DNA from: Geobacter sp.
Lineage (GTDB): Bacteria; Desulfobacterota; Desulfuromonadia; Geobacterales; Geobacteraceae
Reading direction: 5' to 3'
DNA: 64,000 nt
Assembly (NCBI GenBank): GCA_016177775.1
Contig: JACOUQ010000017.1
Span: 64,001 to 128,000 of the forward strand
Shown: piece by piece, positions 43,598 through 53,743 of the stretch
Layout of the letters: every line of letters begins with the position of its first letter
Position numbering within the stretch: the stretch's first letter is position 1
Translations under genes and position numbers: made by a program
The notes under the pieces: generated by a model
What the model was told of the DNA's origin: nothing
The model's input: the letters and a program-made list of their open reading frames with translations, nothing else
The model's database searches: none

Positions 43598-43917
43598 CCG
43601 CCGTTTTTCAGCAAACGCGCCAGCTCCCTGACTGCAAGGAGCTTCTCACCGTCCAGCTCAAGGAACCTGACCCCCATGCCGGCGCTGGCAGGATCGAGAC
43701 TGCTCCAGATTACCTCCGACGTCACGGTCACCGGCTCAGCGGAACGTGGGGTGAAGAGCTGGAGTTCAATAACCGTCCCCACGACCAGCGGATGCTGGGT
43801 CGCCACGAACGCTCCGCTGTCCGAGATGTCCATGATCCGGTAGCAGTCCGCCCCCTCCTCCCCCACTACCCAGCAGCCGCACTCCACCAGCTTTCGCCTG
43901 CACTGCCGCTCTTCCAC
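43594..43917 (-). CDS. PilZ-domain protein
   Basis: 107 aa, one PilZ domain: the c-di-GMP-binding RxxxR (R4-Q-C-R-R8) and DxSxxG (DISDSG) motifs are both present. It probably binds c-di-GMP and acts on motility or matrix production. Overlaps the convergent XRE gene stop by 4 bp. Confidence 0.88.
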   Translation of the reverse strand: MEERQCRRKLVECGCWVVGEEGADCYRIMDISDSGAFVATQHPLVVGTVIELQLFTPRSAEPVTVTSEVIWSSLDPASAGMGVRFLELDGEKLLAVRELARLLKNGG

Positions 43918-44021
43918 GTTCCCCTCCTGACAAACGCTTCATCCGGAAAGGAAGTATACCAGCAAATCACAGTCCGGCAACGGCAATAATCCCAACAAAC
44001 TAGCAGTTTATATCTGAAAAT

Positions 44022-44055
44022 AACCCCGTCCCGGCCAATAGACCGGGACGGGGTT
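44022..44055 (-). terminator. Terminator after the Ig-like repeat protein
   Basis: A perfect 13-bp stem, AACCCCGTCCCGG with its complement, an 8-nt loop, followed by ATTTTC on the minus strand. Confidence 0.8.
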
Positions 44056-44060
44056 GAGGT

Positions 44061-47000
44061 TTACCACTTGGTAGTGTCGCTACCCTTCCAGTAGTACCAC
44101 TCACTCGGGTTTGATGGATTTGGGTAGAATTTTCCCTCCACCGTGTAAAACTCGTCCGCCATCAGCTCAGGCGTTCTATTGAATTTCAAAAGAATCTTGT
44201 CATCAGTCGCAGAGTACTTGACATCAACTGGATATTGGAACGGAACGGATGTGATCTCCCGGTTATCCGCCGATGACAGTGAGGCCGTAGAAGTCAGCCC
44301 CGCGGGCAACTGTATGAAGATTGTCGATGTCCCTTCGTCTGCGTTATTACGGGCTTCAGGCTTTACTACAACTCCAACGGCCAGATATGAGGTAATGGAC
44401 ACCGTGCTGGTCGTGCTGTTGCCGGCAAGATCGGTAACCACTGCGCTGATGGTATGATTGCCTAACGCGAGCGGTCCAAGGAAGGTTTTGAAAGTAACTT
44501 CGGCGGGTGCAGCCGTATCTCCCTGCCCGTCAGCCTGGTATACGATGTTCCCATCAAGATATACTTCCAATTTGTATCCGTATCCCTGGTCTGCCGCATT
44601 AACATCGAGCGGAATGGCGGTATCGGTCGAAGCATAGAAGCCGCCCTGGTTTATACCGGTGATGATTGCCGCAGGAAGCCAGGTGTCCACGTGAACTGTC
44701 TTTGTTGCAGTGGCCTGATTCCCAGCCAGGTCGGTAGCCACCGCCTTGATTACATGATCGCCTCCCGCCAGCGGGCCAATGATGTTGTCGAACGTGATGG
44801 AAACGGGTGATGCCATGTCTGCCGCTCCGTCAGCCTGGTAAACGATGTTGCCATCAAGATAAACCTTGAGTGTATAACCGTATCCTTGGTCCGCGCCTTG
44901 GATCTGGACGGGAACATTGGCATTGCCGAAGTACCCTCCGTCCTGGGGCAAGGTAATGTTAACCGTGGGCAGCCATGGATCGACGTGAATAGTGTGTGAT
45001 GCAGAGGCGGTTTGGTCGGCCAGGTCTTTTGCCACAGCCCTTATCACATGATCACCCCCTGCAAGGGGGCCGACGTTCGAACTGTACGATACGGGCACCG
45101 GTACAGCGAGGTCTGCTGTTCCGGTAGCCTGGTTGATCAGGCCTTCGTCCAGGAATACCAGCATTTCGAAACCGTTACCCTGGTCAGCTGCCTGCACTTC
45201 GAGAGGAACAGGCACATTGCCGAGATATGCACCGTCGGCAGGCGACAGGATTTTCACGGTCGGTGGCCACTGGTCGGAATATGATCTGATGCTCACGGCA
45301 TTGGAACTGCTGTTACCAGCACGATCGGTAACCACGGCGGTAAGGACGTGATCACCCACCGACAGCGGTCCGACATGGCCGTTGTAGGAGATGGATGCGG
45401 GCACGATATCGTCCCCCTTGCCGTCTCCTTGATAGATTACGGTGCCGTCCAGCATGACCTTCAGGGTAAAGCCATATCCCAGGTCTCCGGCCTGAACCTC
45501 CACGGGGATTGCCGCATTGCTGAAAATGAACGCATCGCCGTTTTTCGGCGTCGAGATACTAACCGTCGGCACCCAACGGTCCACATAGATGAAGCGATCA
45601 TCGGTAGCCTTGGCGTTCAGCGCATCCACGGCAGTTGTGGTTATCGGATTTTTCCCATCAGCAAGCGGCAGGTCATAGCTGAATGTCACCTGGTTTGGAA
45701 TAGCAGTGCTGCCGGTGGGTGAGAATGAGGCGTTCTGGCCATTGACCGTTACCCCATTGATGGCGACATTGCTAAAGGCGGTTCCGCTGACGGTCGTCAA
45801 TCGGGCATTGGTGACCATTTCAGTAACCGGGCTTGTAACGGAAATGTCTGGGCCAGGGATGTCGAGGGTTTTGGTGACGGCACAATCCAGGGTGACATTC
45901 ATTGCAGGGTAGCCGATAGCTGTTCCGTCCCAGGTTGTAGCGGAAATACTGTACAGTTGGTAGTCAGCGGGCGGGCCGAAGACCTCCAGTTCCGGACCAT
46001 CCTCCATGTATGCGGAGGAATAGGACGAAATTTGAAGTGCGTACAAATCCCTCTTGCCGTTCTTGTTATAATGTGTCGCCCTGGCTGAAATTTTGGGGGA
46101 GCTCATTTTCCCACCGCCGGCAACCCGGAAACGGAAGATGGCAGAGCCCGTGCAGTACTCCCTGTTGAGAACCGTCACTTCTCCCGGCGTAATATGGTCC
46201 GCATTGCCGGGATTGCTCTCAACTAAGGTTGGATCACGGTAGGCAGCGCTTGGGTCGTAATACTTATTGAAGTCAATGAACCTGATACCGGAAAGCTTAA
46301 AGTAAGGAGTCGAGGTCCTCTTGACCAGAGTGAAGCTGCCGAGGAGGTTCCACGGCCCTTCCGTCAGATAAAACCTGTACGAGTGGTTATCTGAGCCAGT
46401 CTTGGTAGTGCTTGCAGCACCGCCGTAAGTTGGTTGATAAATATAACTCTTGGTGACAGGGTCCCAAACCGAAGAAACTCCTCCAGCCCCAAAGCTATAC
46501 GAATAGAGGTCCTCATTTTTTACCGTGCCCCTGAAGTTTACCTCCCCGTGGAGAATGCCTGCGTCACGGATAAAGTCCAAGGTCTTGGTGGTGTCCGCTT
46601 CCACGGAGACCAGGTTGTTGTCAGAATTACCGTCGATATACGGCCAGCTAAACTGGGTTTTATCCTTGAAATAGGACCTGATATCCACTCGCCGGGGTCC
46701 GTCTTCCACCCGGAACTGGACATTGTAATTGCCGGGGTTCGTGCTTATGCTCTGGAGATTCTGTATTTCATGGCCGAGAAAATCATCGGGTGAGACGTTG
46801 TTCAGCAGGATCTTTCCGGCAACGTTCCCGTAGTGGTATACCGGGCCCGGAGTGGGTGGCGACGGTACATATTCATACGGCGGTGGGGGGGGGGGCGCTG
46901 TAAACTGGATGTCCAGAGGGACTTCCACTATCTGCCCCGGCGCTATGTCTCTGGCGCCGATATTGAAATAATAGTTATTTCCGCCATAAGCGGCCCCCAC

Positions 47001-47570
47001 ATAGACACTGGCCGCGACACTAATCTGCTGATTCGCCACAACCGGCATGTCCCAGTAGCCGGTGGCGGGATACTGGTTGACATAGCTTGACGTGTAGGTT
47101 TTCTCTTGCCCCGGGGAAGTGGCCTTTTGAGCGGAGGAATCTGCATCAAAGTAGCTGAAAGGGTCTCCGGTGATGTTCAGCTTGAAACGTACTATTCCAA
47201 CGTTATAGTTATAATCGTTCGTGGCCGTTTGCCCCACGGGCACCGTGAGAGACCGGTTGCTGAAGGTCATGTATGTGCTGTTGGTACCCCCGCCGCTCAG
47301 ATTGGTGGAAGCATAAACATCGTAGTTCCAGTCTCCCCCCTGAACCGTCAGGCTGTAATTACTGCTGCCATATACGTTCTTGGATGATCGGTAGCCGCCT
47401 CCCGCAGCTGATACGTAGATACTATTGACTTTAAAGTCCCCTATCTTTACGGTTCCGGCAATGAAACCGGGATTAAGGGTTACATCTGTCGCCCCGGAGT
47501 AGATAGGAAAGCCCAGCATGGCGAACAACAGAAACACCAAGCTGATATACTGCATTCTATTCCATTTCAT
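44061..47570 (-). CDS. Large secreted protein with Ig-like repeats
   Basis: 1169 aa with a signal peptide (MQYISLVFLLFAMLGFPIYSGA region). The N-terminal half, with a proline run (APPPPPPYEYVPSPPTPGP at about 224-242), contains several carbohydrate-binding- or beta-rich segments; the C-terminal half has about four Ig-like repeats of the form PVPLEVQAADQGxGYTLKVYLDGNIVYQADG...GDHVxxAVATDLAGN. Neighbouring repeats are strongly alike. Probably secreted or cell-surface. It lies 21 bp after a small secreted protein gene on the same strand, which suggests one operon. Confidence 0.88.
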   Translation of the reverse strand: MKWNRMQYISLVFLLFAMLGFPIYSGATDVTLNPGFIAGTVKIGDFKVNSIYVSAAGGGYRSSKNVYGSSNYSLTVQGGDWNYDVYASTNLSGGGTNSTYMTFSNRSLTVPVGQTATNDYNYNVGIVRFKLNITGDPFSYFDADSSAQKATSPGQEKTYTSSYVNQYPATGYWDMPVVANQQISVAASVYVGAAYGGNNYYFNIGARDIAPGQIVEVPLDIQFTAPPPPPPYEYVPSPPTPGPVYHYGNVAGKILLNNVSPDDFLGHEIQNLQSISTNPGNYNVQFRVEDGPRRVDIRSYFKDKTQFSWPYIDGNSDNNLVSVEADTTKTLDFIRDAGILHGEVNFRGTVKNEDLYSYSFGAGGVSSVWDPVTKSYIYQPTYGGAASTTKTGSDNHSYRFYLTEGPWNLLGSFTLVKRTSTPYFKLSGIRFIDFNKYYDPSAAYRDPTLVESNPGNADHITPGEVTVLNREYCTGSAIFRFRVAGGGKMSSPKISARATHYNKNGKRDLYALQISSYSSAYMEDGPELEVFGPPADYQLYSISATTWDGTAIGYPAMNVTLDCAVTKTLDIPGPDISVTSPVTEMVTNARLTTVSGTAFSNVAINGVTVNGQNASFSPTGSTAIPNQVTFSYDLPLADGKNPITTTAVDALNAKATDDRFIYVDRWVPTVSISTPKNGDAFIFSNAAIPVEVQAGDLGYGFTLKVMLDGTVIYQGDGKGDDIVPASISYNGHVGPLSVGDHVLTAVVTDRAGNSSSNAVSIRSYSDQWPPTVKILSPADGAYLGNVPVPLEVQAADQGNGFEMLVFLDEGLINQATGTADLAVPVPVSYSSNVGPLAGGDHVIRAVAKDLADQTASASHTIHVDPWLPTVNITLPQDGGYFGNANVPVQIQGADQGYGYTLKVYLDGNIVYQADGAADMASPVSITFDNIIGPLAGGDHVIKAVATDLAGNQATATKTVHVDTWLPAAIITGINQGGFYASTDTAIPLDVNAADQGYGYKLEVYLDGNIVYQADGQGDTAAPAEVTFKTFLGPLALGNHTISAVVTDLAGNSTTSTVSITSYLAVGVVVKPEARNNADEGTSTIFIQLPAGLTSTASLSSADNREITSVPFQYPVDVKYSATDDKILLKFNRTPELMADEFYTVEGKFYPNPSNPSEWYYWKGSDTTKW

Positions 47571-47591
47571 AGATCACTCCTTTCATTATTG

Positions 47592-48002
47592 TCACAATCC
47601 CTTTTTCCCGGAAACATCAACCGTCTTTCTCTCTCCTGCCGGATTGGTGTACTCTACGCTCCAGACAACTTCCTTTGCCACTGTTTCTGCGGCTTCAGCC
47701 TTGGCCGCTTCAAAGTGTTCCGTAACCTCTTTCATCTGGTCGTTTGGAATTGAGCCGATCAATATCGGCAGGTTGTGATAGGTTATGTCATTTGGGTCAG
47801 GAATAGCCACGATCAGGTCTTTCACATCCCCCCCCGATCCATTGTAAACGCTCACAAAAAGTTCACCGGCAATGGTTGTCTCATCGACATTCACGTTATC
47901 CTGATGGTAAATGATGCGGAATGGGGCGTCTGCCGCCATGGCCAGGCCGGCACCTATCCAGAGGAATAAGCACATTGTTAGGACTTTAAACAAAACATTC
48001 AT
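47592..48002 (-). CDS. Small secreted protein preceding the Ig-like repeat protein
   Basis: 136 aa. A signal peptide (MNVLFKVLTMCLFLWIGAGLAMAA) and a beta-rich soluble part (GELFVSVYNGSGGDVKDLIVAIPDPNDITYHNLPI). AGGAGG precedes ATG 48002. No family recognised; it begins an operon with the large repeat protein, and may be its partner. Confidence 0.8.
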   Translation of the reverse strand: MNVLFKVLTMCLFLWIGAGLAMAADAPFRIIYHQDNVNVDETTIAGELFVSVYNGSGGDVKDLIVAIPDPNDITYHNLPILIGSIPNDQMKEVTEHFEAAKAEAAETVAKEVVWSVEYTNPAGERKTVDVSGKKGL

Positions 48003-48345
48003 ATCTCTCCTCCTGCGCGAATAAAATAAACTCCATTCAAACAGCAAACGGGAACGTCAGGAATTCACCTCCTCTCCATGGGAATAAGGCAGTGTTTATG
48101 GCCATATAAATTGGCAGCGCACGACGGCCGTTGCCGTACCAGAATACGGCAACAACTCGCTTCGACTTAATTAAAATTTACAATTGATCAATCCAATCAT
48201 TATGGATAGGTGTGTTACATTATAGGTTGCTCATATTTTGTGTTCCCGCTAGTTTTTAATGAATTATTTAGTTGACCCCTTTTAACCGTATTTACTTCAT
48301 GATGTCAACAATTTATGCATTAACCTACATTAACCCCACTCAGTA
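48003..48345. other. Gene-free, AT-rich promoter region
   Basis: About 340 bases upstream of the secreted protein operon (minus strand), with TTGATCAA and long A/T runs. No good -35/-10 or -24/-12 pair could be assigned. Confidence 0.4.
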
Positions 48346-48420
48346 CCAGCGGCCGCACCGCCACCTTTTCCGGCACGATCTTCACGAACCGGGTGCGGCA
48401 CGACGATAATGAGGCGCTCC
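48346..48420. pseudogene. Duplicated 3' end of gltB (fragment)
   Basis: 75 bases nearly identical to 48712-48785, the last codons of the glutamate synthase gene (same orientation). Roughly six substitutions and one indel. The stop codon and reading frame are not conserved. It lies beyond the gltB terminator, so it is not transcribed as part of the gene. Confidence 0.8.
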
Positions 48421-48535
48421 TACAAGTCAGTCTTCTCTGAAAAGGCATCTCTGGACAAGCTTGACTTTCGAATAATTGAGATCTTTTGAACTTGCAAAGT
48501 AGCCAACTTGGCGCTATCCATCTAATCTTTCAAAA

Positions 48536-48562
48536 GCAAAAAAGCCCGCGAAACGGGCTTCC
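48536..48562 (-). terminator. Terminator after gltB
   Basis: Minus strand GAAGCCCG-TTTCG-CGGGCTT followed by a T-run (TTTTTT). Lies 136 bp after the gltB stop. Confidence 0.8.
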
Positions 48563-48697
48563 ACATACCGTGATATCTGTCACCAACAAATGCTAAAGAC
48601 TGGAGGTTGCATGCATTCACGCTGCCTTGTCGTGCTCCCGCTTCCCTTCTTTCAGCGCCTCGTCGATCGTTTTCTACAGCAGCATTCAGCTGCTGCT

Positions 48698-51600
48698 TCA
48701 CTCCGTGCTAACCAGCGGCCGCACCGCCGCCTTTTCCGGCACTATCTTCACGAACCGGGTGCGGCATGAGGAAATCAGGCGCTCCACCAGGTCGGCCTCC
48801 TCTTCCTGATGGGAGTGGAGCAGCTCCCGGTGGTATTGAAGGAGCAGCACCTCGATATTTGCCACATCCTCCTCTTCGACTTCGCGTATCTCCACCCCGG
48901 CGCCCCGGGCGATCCTGCTGCGGAGCGCCTCGCGGTCCATTCCCATCTCCCCGTCGAGATGGCAGTAAACCGTGCCGCCGGTCATGCCGGAGCATATCCA
49001 TGGGCCTGGATCTCCCAGCACCACCACGCGGCCCGCGGTCATGTATTCGAAGGCGAACCCCTTCAGGTTGGCTCGACCTGCCAGGTTCCCGCGAGCATCG
49101 TCAAGGGGAGTCCGGATTCTCCCCCCCAGCACCACGTCAGCGCCCGACAGGCGGATGCACGCCCTGCTGTCCGCATCCCCCTGGACGATGAAGGTGCCGG
49201 CCAGGGCGCCGTAGGCGAGCCCCTTCCCTACCGAGCCGCCGACCCGCACGCCGTTCCGGTTCTCACCCTTGAGGATCACCACTTTCCCGCCGTTGGCTGA
49301 TTTCCCTACGCCGTCCTGGGCACCGCCTTCCACACGGATCGAGATGCCGTCGATGTTGAAGGCCGCCATGCCGTTACCGGGGATGGAGTCGCGACTGAAG
49401 TCCAATTGCGCCTCTTTTCGGGAGGGGAAAACCCCGTCCTGGTAGGCCCTGGCCAGGGTTCCGGACAGATGGGTGCCGATGGCCCGGTCGGAGCTGGTGG
49501 CGGTGTCGTCATCATAGCGGACCCTCTCCTCGCCGGCGAGAAAGGCCCCGTTCACCAGTCCGGAGACGAGTGAAGTCAGGTAATTGAGGGGCTTGCGGAT
49601 GATCCGCACCTCGTTCTCTGCGTGGCGAAGTTCCGTAGCCGCCGGCGGGGCCAGAAGTTGTGCGAGGTCGAGCCGGTCGAGCCCGCGCGCCTGCACCAGC
49701 ATGTCGACCCGTCCCACCATATCCTGGGTTCGGCGGAAACCGAGCTTGGCGGTGAGGATGCGGATTTCCCGCGCCATCCCCCGGAAGAATGTGGTCTCGT
49801 AAATGATGCCGTTCTCCAGCACCCTGGGCACGAAGCGCTTGAGCCCCTGCTTTTCCGCCTCCTCCACGGTCTCGATCTGGGTGGCGATCCCCACGTGGCA
49901 GGTGCCGATGTGGCAGCCGCGACAGGTAGTGCAACCGATGATGACCATGGCCATGGTGCCGAACCCGACGCGGTTCGCGCCTAGAAGCATCAATTTGAGC
50001 ACGTCCCGGCCGGTCCTGGCGCCGCCGTCGGCCCAGATCTCCACCTTGTGCCGAAGTCCCGCCTCCACCAAGGCGCGATGCGCCTCGCGCACGCCGATCT
50101 CCGCCGGAAAGCCGACGAACTTGATGGCATGCTTCCTGGCTGCGCCGGTACCGCCGTCGTAACCGCTGATAGTGATAATGTCCGCCCCTGCCTTGGCGAT
50201 GCCCAGCGCTATGGTGCCGATCCCGGCCACGGCCGGCACCTTGACCGAGATGCGGGCGCGGGGATTGGCGGTGCGCAGTTCCTCCACGATCTGGGCCAAG
50301 TCTTCGATGGAGTAGATGTCGTGGTTGTTGGACGGCGAGATGAGAGCCACGCCGGGCGTGGCGTGGCGCGCGGCTGCGATCTTGCCGGTAACCTTGAAGC
50401 CGGGGAGATGCCCCCCCTCGCCCGGCTTGGCCCCTTGCCCCACCTTGATCTCCAGGATGTCCACAGAGTTCAGATATTCCATGGTGACGCCGAACCGGCC
50501 CGATGCGACCTGCTGCCCACGGTTGCCGCGGTATCGGCCGAGCATGTCGGCTATCTCTCCACCTTCGCCGTTCATGCAGATGATGTTCAAACGTTTCGCC
50601 GCCTCGGCGTAGATGCGGTATGGGGTCTCCCCCTGGGAGCCGAAGCTCATGGCTGAGATCAGGATGGGAAGATCGTGGGTGCCGATGGAGGTATCCACCT
50701 CCTCAGGGTCGACCGACAGCTCCTCCTCGTACTTCAAGTCCAGCAGATGGCGGATGGCCAAGGGGTTATCGGACTCCAGCTGCCTGATGAGGCGGGAGAG
50801 GTCGGCGTAGGTTTCGTCCATCTTCGCCACCGCCTGAACCATCTTCCAGATGCGGGGGTAGAGGCGGAACTGCACCTCGACCGGCTGTTTCTCTTTACTC
50901 CTCGCCACAGCGCCGCGCCCCCGGTTCTCCACCTCGAGCCGCTCCATGGTCACCCCCCCCTGATGCGAGCCGCAGAAGTTTGGGGTCTCAAATATGGCCG
51001 CCAGCTCCGGGGAGAGGCCGATGGAGGCGAAATACTTGCCGTAGCCGCCGATCTCGTGGGTCCCCATGGTGGAGATCACCTTCTCCAGGCCGGCCGAAAG
51101 CACCGCGAACAGGTTCCGTACCCCGTCGGTCTCGGCGGATGCCAGCTCCCACATGAGATAGGGGTTAAGGGCATCCGCCCCCATACCCAGGGCAAAGATC
51201 AGGTCGTGCAGGTTGCGGAGCGCGCCGGAACGAAGAACCAGCGACACCCGGCGGCGCATACTCTCCCCAGACCGGTGGCGGATTTCCTTGAGATCCTTGT
51301 GCAGTACCGCCACCGCAAGATACGGGTCAAGGAACCCTTGTCCGGGTGAGAACGCGGCGCTGTCGTCCAGCAGGATAAGGGAAACGCCCCGCTTGGCCGC
51401 AGCAGTTGCCTCATCCTTAAGGCGGGCGAGCGCCCCGCGAATGTCTTCGCCACGGCGTAACGCGCAGGAGAGAATCTTCACCCGCCGCCCGCCGAAGTGG
51501 GCGAGAAGAGATTCCAGCGTTGCAGTGCCGAACCCGGCGGCAATTTCGGCATCTTGCGGGTCCGAGCCGGCCCGGCGGCCACCGGTCAACAGCGGCACGT

Positions 51601-53230
51601 CCAGCGCCACTTCCTTCTGCACCGTGCCGCGCAAATTAGGGCGGGCCCCGAGATAGACACGAGTGGAGAAGTGCTCGCTCTCCCGCTCCCGGTCGATGGC
51701 CGGGTTGGTCACCACCGCCACCTGCTCCTTGAAGTAGTCGGCAAGGTTGTGGTGCGACAGGGAGAGGGCCGCCAGGGGGCCGTCGTAGCCGAGCGACGCT
51801 ATCGGGTCGCGGGCGGTCCGGGCCATCTCCCGCAGGATCTGCACGTCGCTGGATTTCCAGGCCAGGGCGGACATGAGGTTGTCCTGGAGGAGCTTGGCGC
51901 TGCGTAGCCACTCCTGTAGGGGCGCAGCATGCTGCGCCCCTACGCAATCGATCTCCACCAGCCCCTTCGCCTGCGCCGCCAGGTTGGTCCTCTTCCTGAA
52001 CAGCGCCAGCACCTCCCGCCGCAGCGCAGTAAGCTCCAGAACCTCCACCCGCTTGCCGGGAACCAGCCGCAGCCCTATCTTCTCGCCAGGTGCCAGGGGT
52101 CTTGCATCGGTAATTATCTCCTCGTGGGGGACCACCCCCAGTTCGGAGGATGCGAAATACTCCTCCTCGGTCTCGCCGAACCAGAGGGGACGCAGCCCCA
52201 TGGCGTCCACGCTCAGCACGCAGAGGTTCCGGTCGCGGGCGATGACGGCGGCCGGCCCCTGGGCGCTCGCCTTGAGGAAGCAACGAAACCACCCGTACAT
52301 CTCCCGGAGCTCCGGGCCGAGCCGTTCCATCTCACTGAAAATGGGGGGGAAGACCATCTCCATCGCCTCGAACAGGGTGAGCCCGAAACGGGCGATGAGC
52401 CCCTCCAGGGTCCGGTTCATATCCTGGGAATCGCTCCCGTCCGAGGGGAGGACGATGTCGAGCATTCTGGCCTCTTCCCGCAATCTGGCTATGGTATTGA
52501 TCTCGCCGTTGTGCCCGAGGAGCGAGAAAGGCTGGGCGCGCAGCACCGTGGGAAGGGTGTTGGTGGAGTAACGGCTGTGGCCGATGGTGACGGCGGAGAG
52601 AAAGTCGCGGCGCTTCAGCTCCGGATAATAGCGGGGAAGGACCTCGGGAGCGCCATGCACCTTGTAGGCGGCAACGGCCGTGGAGAGAGACGCCACGTGC
52701 ACCGGGAACTCCTCCTCGATCCGCAACTGAAGATCGAACAGCATCCGTGGAGCAGCAACCGGGTCGGGGCAGAGCAATGCGATCTGCCAGAAAAAGGGCT
52801 CCCCCTCCCGCGCCCGCACAGAAAGGAACTCGTTACGCACCGGCGCAGGCCGGTCCATGAGCACCCGCAGGCCCGCTTCGGCAAAGGCGCGCAGGATCTC
52901 CCGCTGAAGATCTGGAGTTTGCGCAAGCAGATCGCGGGGAACCATTACATGGGCGACAGCGAACTCGGGGGCGTCGACAAGATGGGGATCAACACCGCTT
53001 CCGGCCAGCACCTCGCGCCAGAGAATGCGCGGGATGTCGGTCAGGATGCCGCAGCCGTCCCCCTCGCCGTTGATCTCCCCGGCCCTGTGCCCCATCTTCA
53101 CCAGTGCGTCGATGGTCCGCTGCACGTTGCCGTGGGTCGGCCTCACCCCCTTGTTGATGTAGCTGATGATGGCGCAGGCATCCCGCTCGGATGCCATCAG
53201 GCCGGATTCGTCCCTGAATTCGTGGTGCAT
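48698..53230 (-). CDS. gltB: Glutamate synthase large subunit
   Basis: 1510 aa. Class II amidotransferase domain at the N-terminus (DACAIISYI; the active-site cysteine is C19), central and FMN-binding domains (GANRVGFGTMAMVIIGC), the [3Fe-4S] cluster loop CRGCHIGTCHVGIATQ, and the C-terminal glutamine amidotransferase-related GXGXG domain. It transfers the amide of glutamine to 2-oxoglutarate. The family normally begins directly with the catalytic cysteine after processing; here 18 residues precede it. An in-frame palindromic repeat (51916-51943) adds residues VGAQHAAPL. No gltD neighbour was seen within the window. Confidence 0.93.
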   Translation of the reverse strand: MHHEFRDESGLMASERDACAIISYINKGVRPTHGNVQRTIDALVKMGHRAGEINGEGDGCGILTDIPRILWREVLAGSGVDPHLVDAPEFAVAHVMVPRDLLAQTPDLQREILRAFAEAGLRVLMDRPAPVRNEFLSVRAREGEPFFWQIALLCPDPVAAPRMLFDLQLRIEEEFPVHVASLSTAVAAYKVHGAPEVLPRYYPELKRRDFLSAVTIGHSRYSTNTLPTVLRAQPFSLLGHNGEINTIARLREEARMLDIVLPSDGSDSQDMNRTLEGLIARFGLTLFEAMEMVFPPIFSEMERLGPELREMYGWFRCFLKASAQGPAAVIARDRNLCVLSVDAMGLRPLWFGETEEEYFASSELGVVPHEEIITDARPLAPGEKIGLRLVPGKRVEVLELTALRREVLALFRKRTNLAAQAKGLVEIDCVGAQHAAPLQEWLRSAKLLQDNLMSALAWKSSDVQILREMARTARDPIASLGYDGPLAALSLSHHNLADYFKEQVAVVTNPAIDRERESEHFSTRVYLGARPNLRGTVQKEVALDVPLLTGGRRAGSDPQDAEIAAGFGTATLESLLAHFGGRRVKILSCALRRGEDIRGALARLKDEATAAAKRGVSLILLDDSAAFSPGQGFLDPYLAVAVLHKDLKEIRHRSGESMRRRVSLVLRSGALRNLHDLIFALGMGADALNPYLMWELASAETDGVRNLFAVLSAGLEKVISTMGTHEIGGYGKYFASIGLSPELAAIFETPNFCGSHQGGVTMERLEVENRGRGAVARSKEKQPVEVQFRLYPRIWKMVQAVAKMDETYADLSRLIRQLESDNPLAIRHLLDLKYEEELSVDPEEVDTSIGTHDLPILISAMSFGSQGETPYRIYAEAAKRLNIICMNGEGGEIADMLGRYRGNRGQQVASGRFGVTMEYLNSVDILEIKVGQGAKPGEGGHLPGFKVTGKIAAARHATPGVALISPSNNHDIYSIEDLAQIVEELRTANPRARISVKVPAVAGIGTIALGIAKAGADIITISGYDGGTGAARKHAIKFVGFPAEIGVREAHRALVEAGLRHKVEIWADGGARTGRDVLKLMLLGANRVGFGTMAMVIIGCTTCRGCHIGTCHVGIATQIETVEEAEKQGLKRFVPRVLENGIIYETTFFRGMAREIRILTAKLGFRRTQDMVGRVDMLVQARGLDRLDLAQLLAPPAATELRHAENEVRIIRKPLNYLTSLVSGLVNGAFLAGEERVRYDDDTATSSDRAIGTHLSGTLARAYQDGVFPSRKEAQLDFSRDSIPGNGMAAFNIDGISIRVEGGAQDGVGKSANGGKVVILKGENRNGVRVGGSVGKGLAYGALAGTFIVQGDADSRACIRLSGADVVLGGRIRTPLDDARGNLAGRANLKGFAFEYMTAGRVVVLGDPGPWICSGMTGGTVYCHLDGEMGMDREALRSRIARGAGVEIREVEEEDVANIEVLLLQYHRELLHSHQEEEADLVERLISSCRTRFVKIVPEKAAVRPLVSTE
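51916..51943. repeat. Perfect 28-bp GTAG palindrome inside gltB
   Basis: Each arm is GTAGGGGCGCAGCA, and the whole is its own reverse complement. It lies in-frame within the gltB coding region and encodes VGAQHAAPL. Confidence 0.85.
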
Positions 53231-53247
53231 GTCGGCTCCTTCTCATG

Positions 53248-53281
53248 GTAAAAAGGCAAGGAGTCAATCCTCCTTGCCTTT
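53248..53281 (-). terminator. Terminator after the TPR protein gene
   Basis: An 11-bp stem, AAAGGCAAGGA with TCCTTGCCTTT, an 8-nt loop and a T-run on the minus strand, between the TPR gene and gltB. Confidence 0.85.
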
Positions 53282-53314
53282 ACACATCCACAGATAAAAA
53301 TTATACAGCAAAAG

Positions 53315-53743
53315 TTACCGCCCGTTCAGTTCCTTGAACTTCTTTGCATTGCGGCAGCCGTCCTGATGACCCAGCCCGCAGGCCTTGTTGAAATCGACCA
53401 GGGCCTCCTGTTGTTTTCCAAGACCAATATAGGTAACGCCTCGCTGGTTGTACGCCTCCGCATATCCCGGCTTTAGTTTGACCGCTCTGGAGAGGTCGTC
53501 GGCCGACTCCTGCATCTGGTCGCTCTGGAGATAGGCCCGTCCCCGCACGAAATAAAGCTCTGCCGAATCGGACTTGAGGGCCAGTGCCTTGGTGTAATAC
53601 CCTATCGCCTCCTTGAGCTTTCCCTGCTTGTTGAACTCGACGCCACGCCGGTAAAGCTCCTTGTAGTCTCCCTTAGGCTGCCCAGCCAGAACTGGAGTGG
53701 CAAATAACAACAGAACAACAACCATACTGCACAACCTTGTCAT
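53315..53743 (-). CDS. Periplasmic TPR-repeat protein
   Basis: 142 aa. A signal peptide (MTRLCSMVVVLLLFATPVLAG) and three TPR units (YKELYRRGVEFNKQGKLKEAIGYYTKAL; ELYFVRGRAYLQSDQMQESADDLSRAV; EAYNQRGVTYIGLGKQQEALVDFNKACGLG). A protein-interaction scaffold in the periplasm; partners unknown. A terminator follows. Confidence 0.88.
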   Translation of the reverse strand: MTRLCSMVVVLLLFATPVLAGQPKGDYKELYRRGVEFNKQGKLKEAIGYYTKALALKSDSAELYFVRGRAYLQSDQMQESADDLSRAVKLKPGYAEAYNQRGVTYIGLGKQQEALVDFNKACGLGHQDGCRNAKKFKELNGR

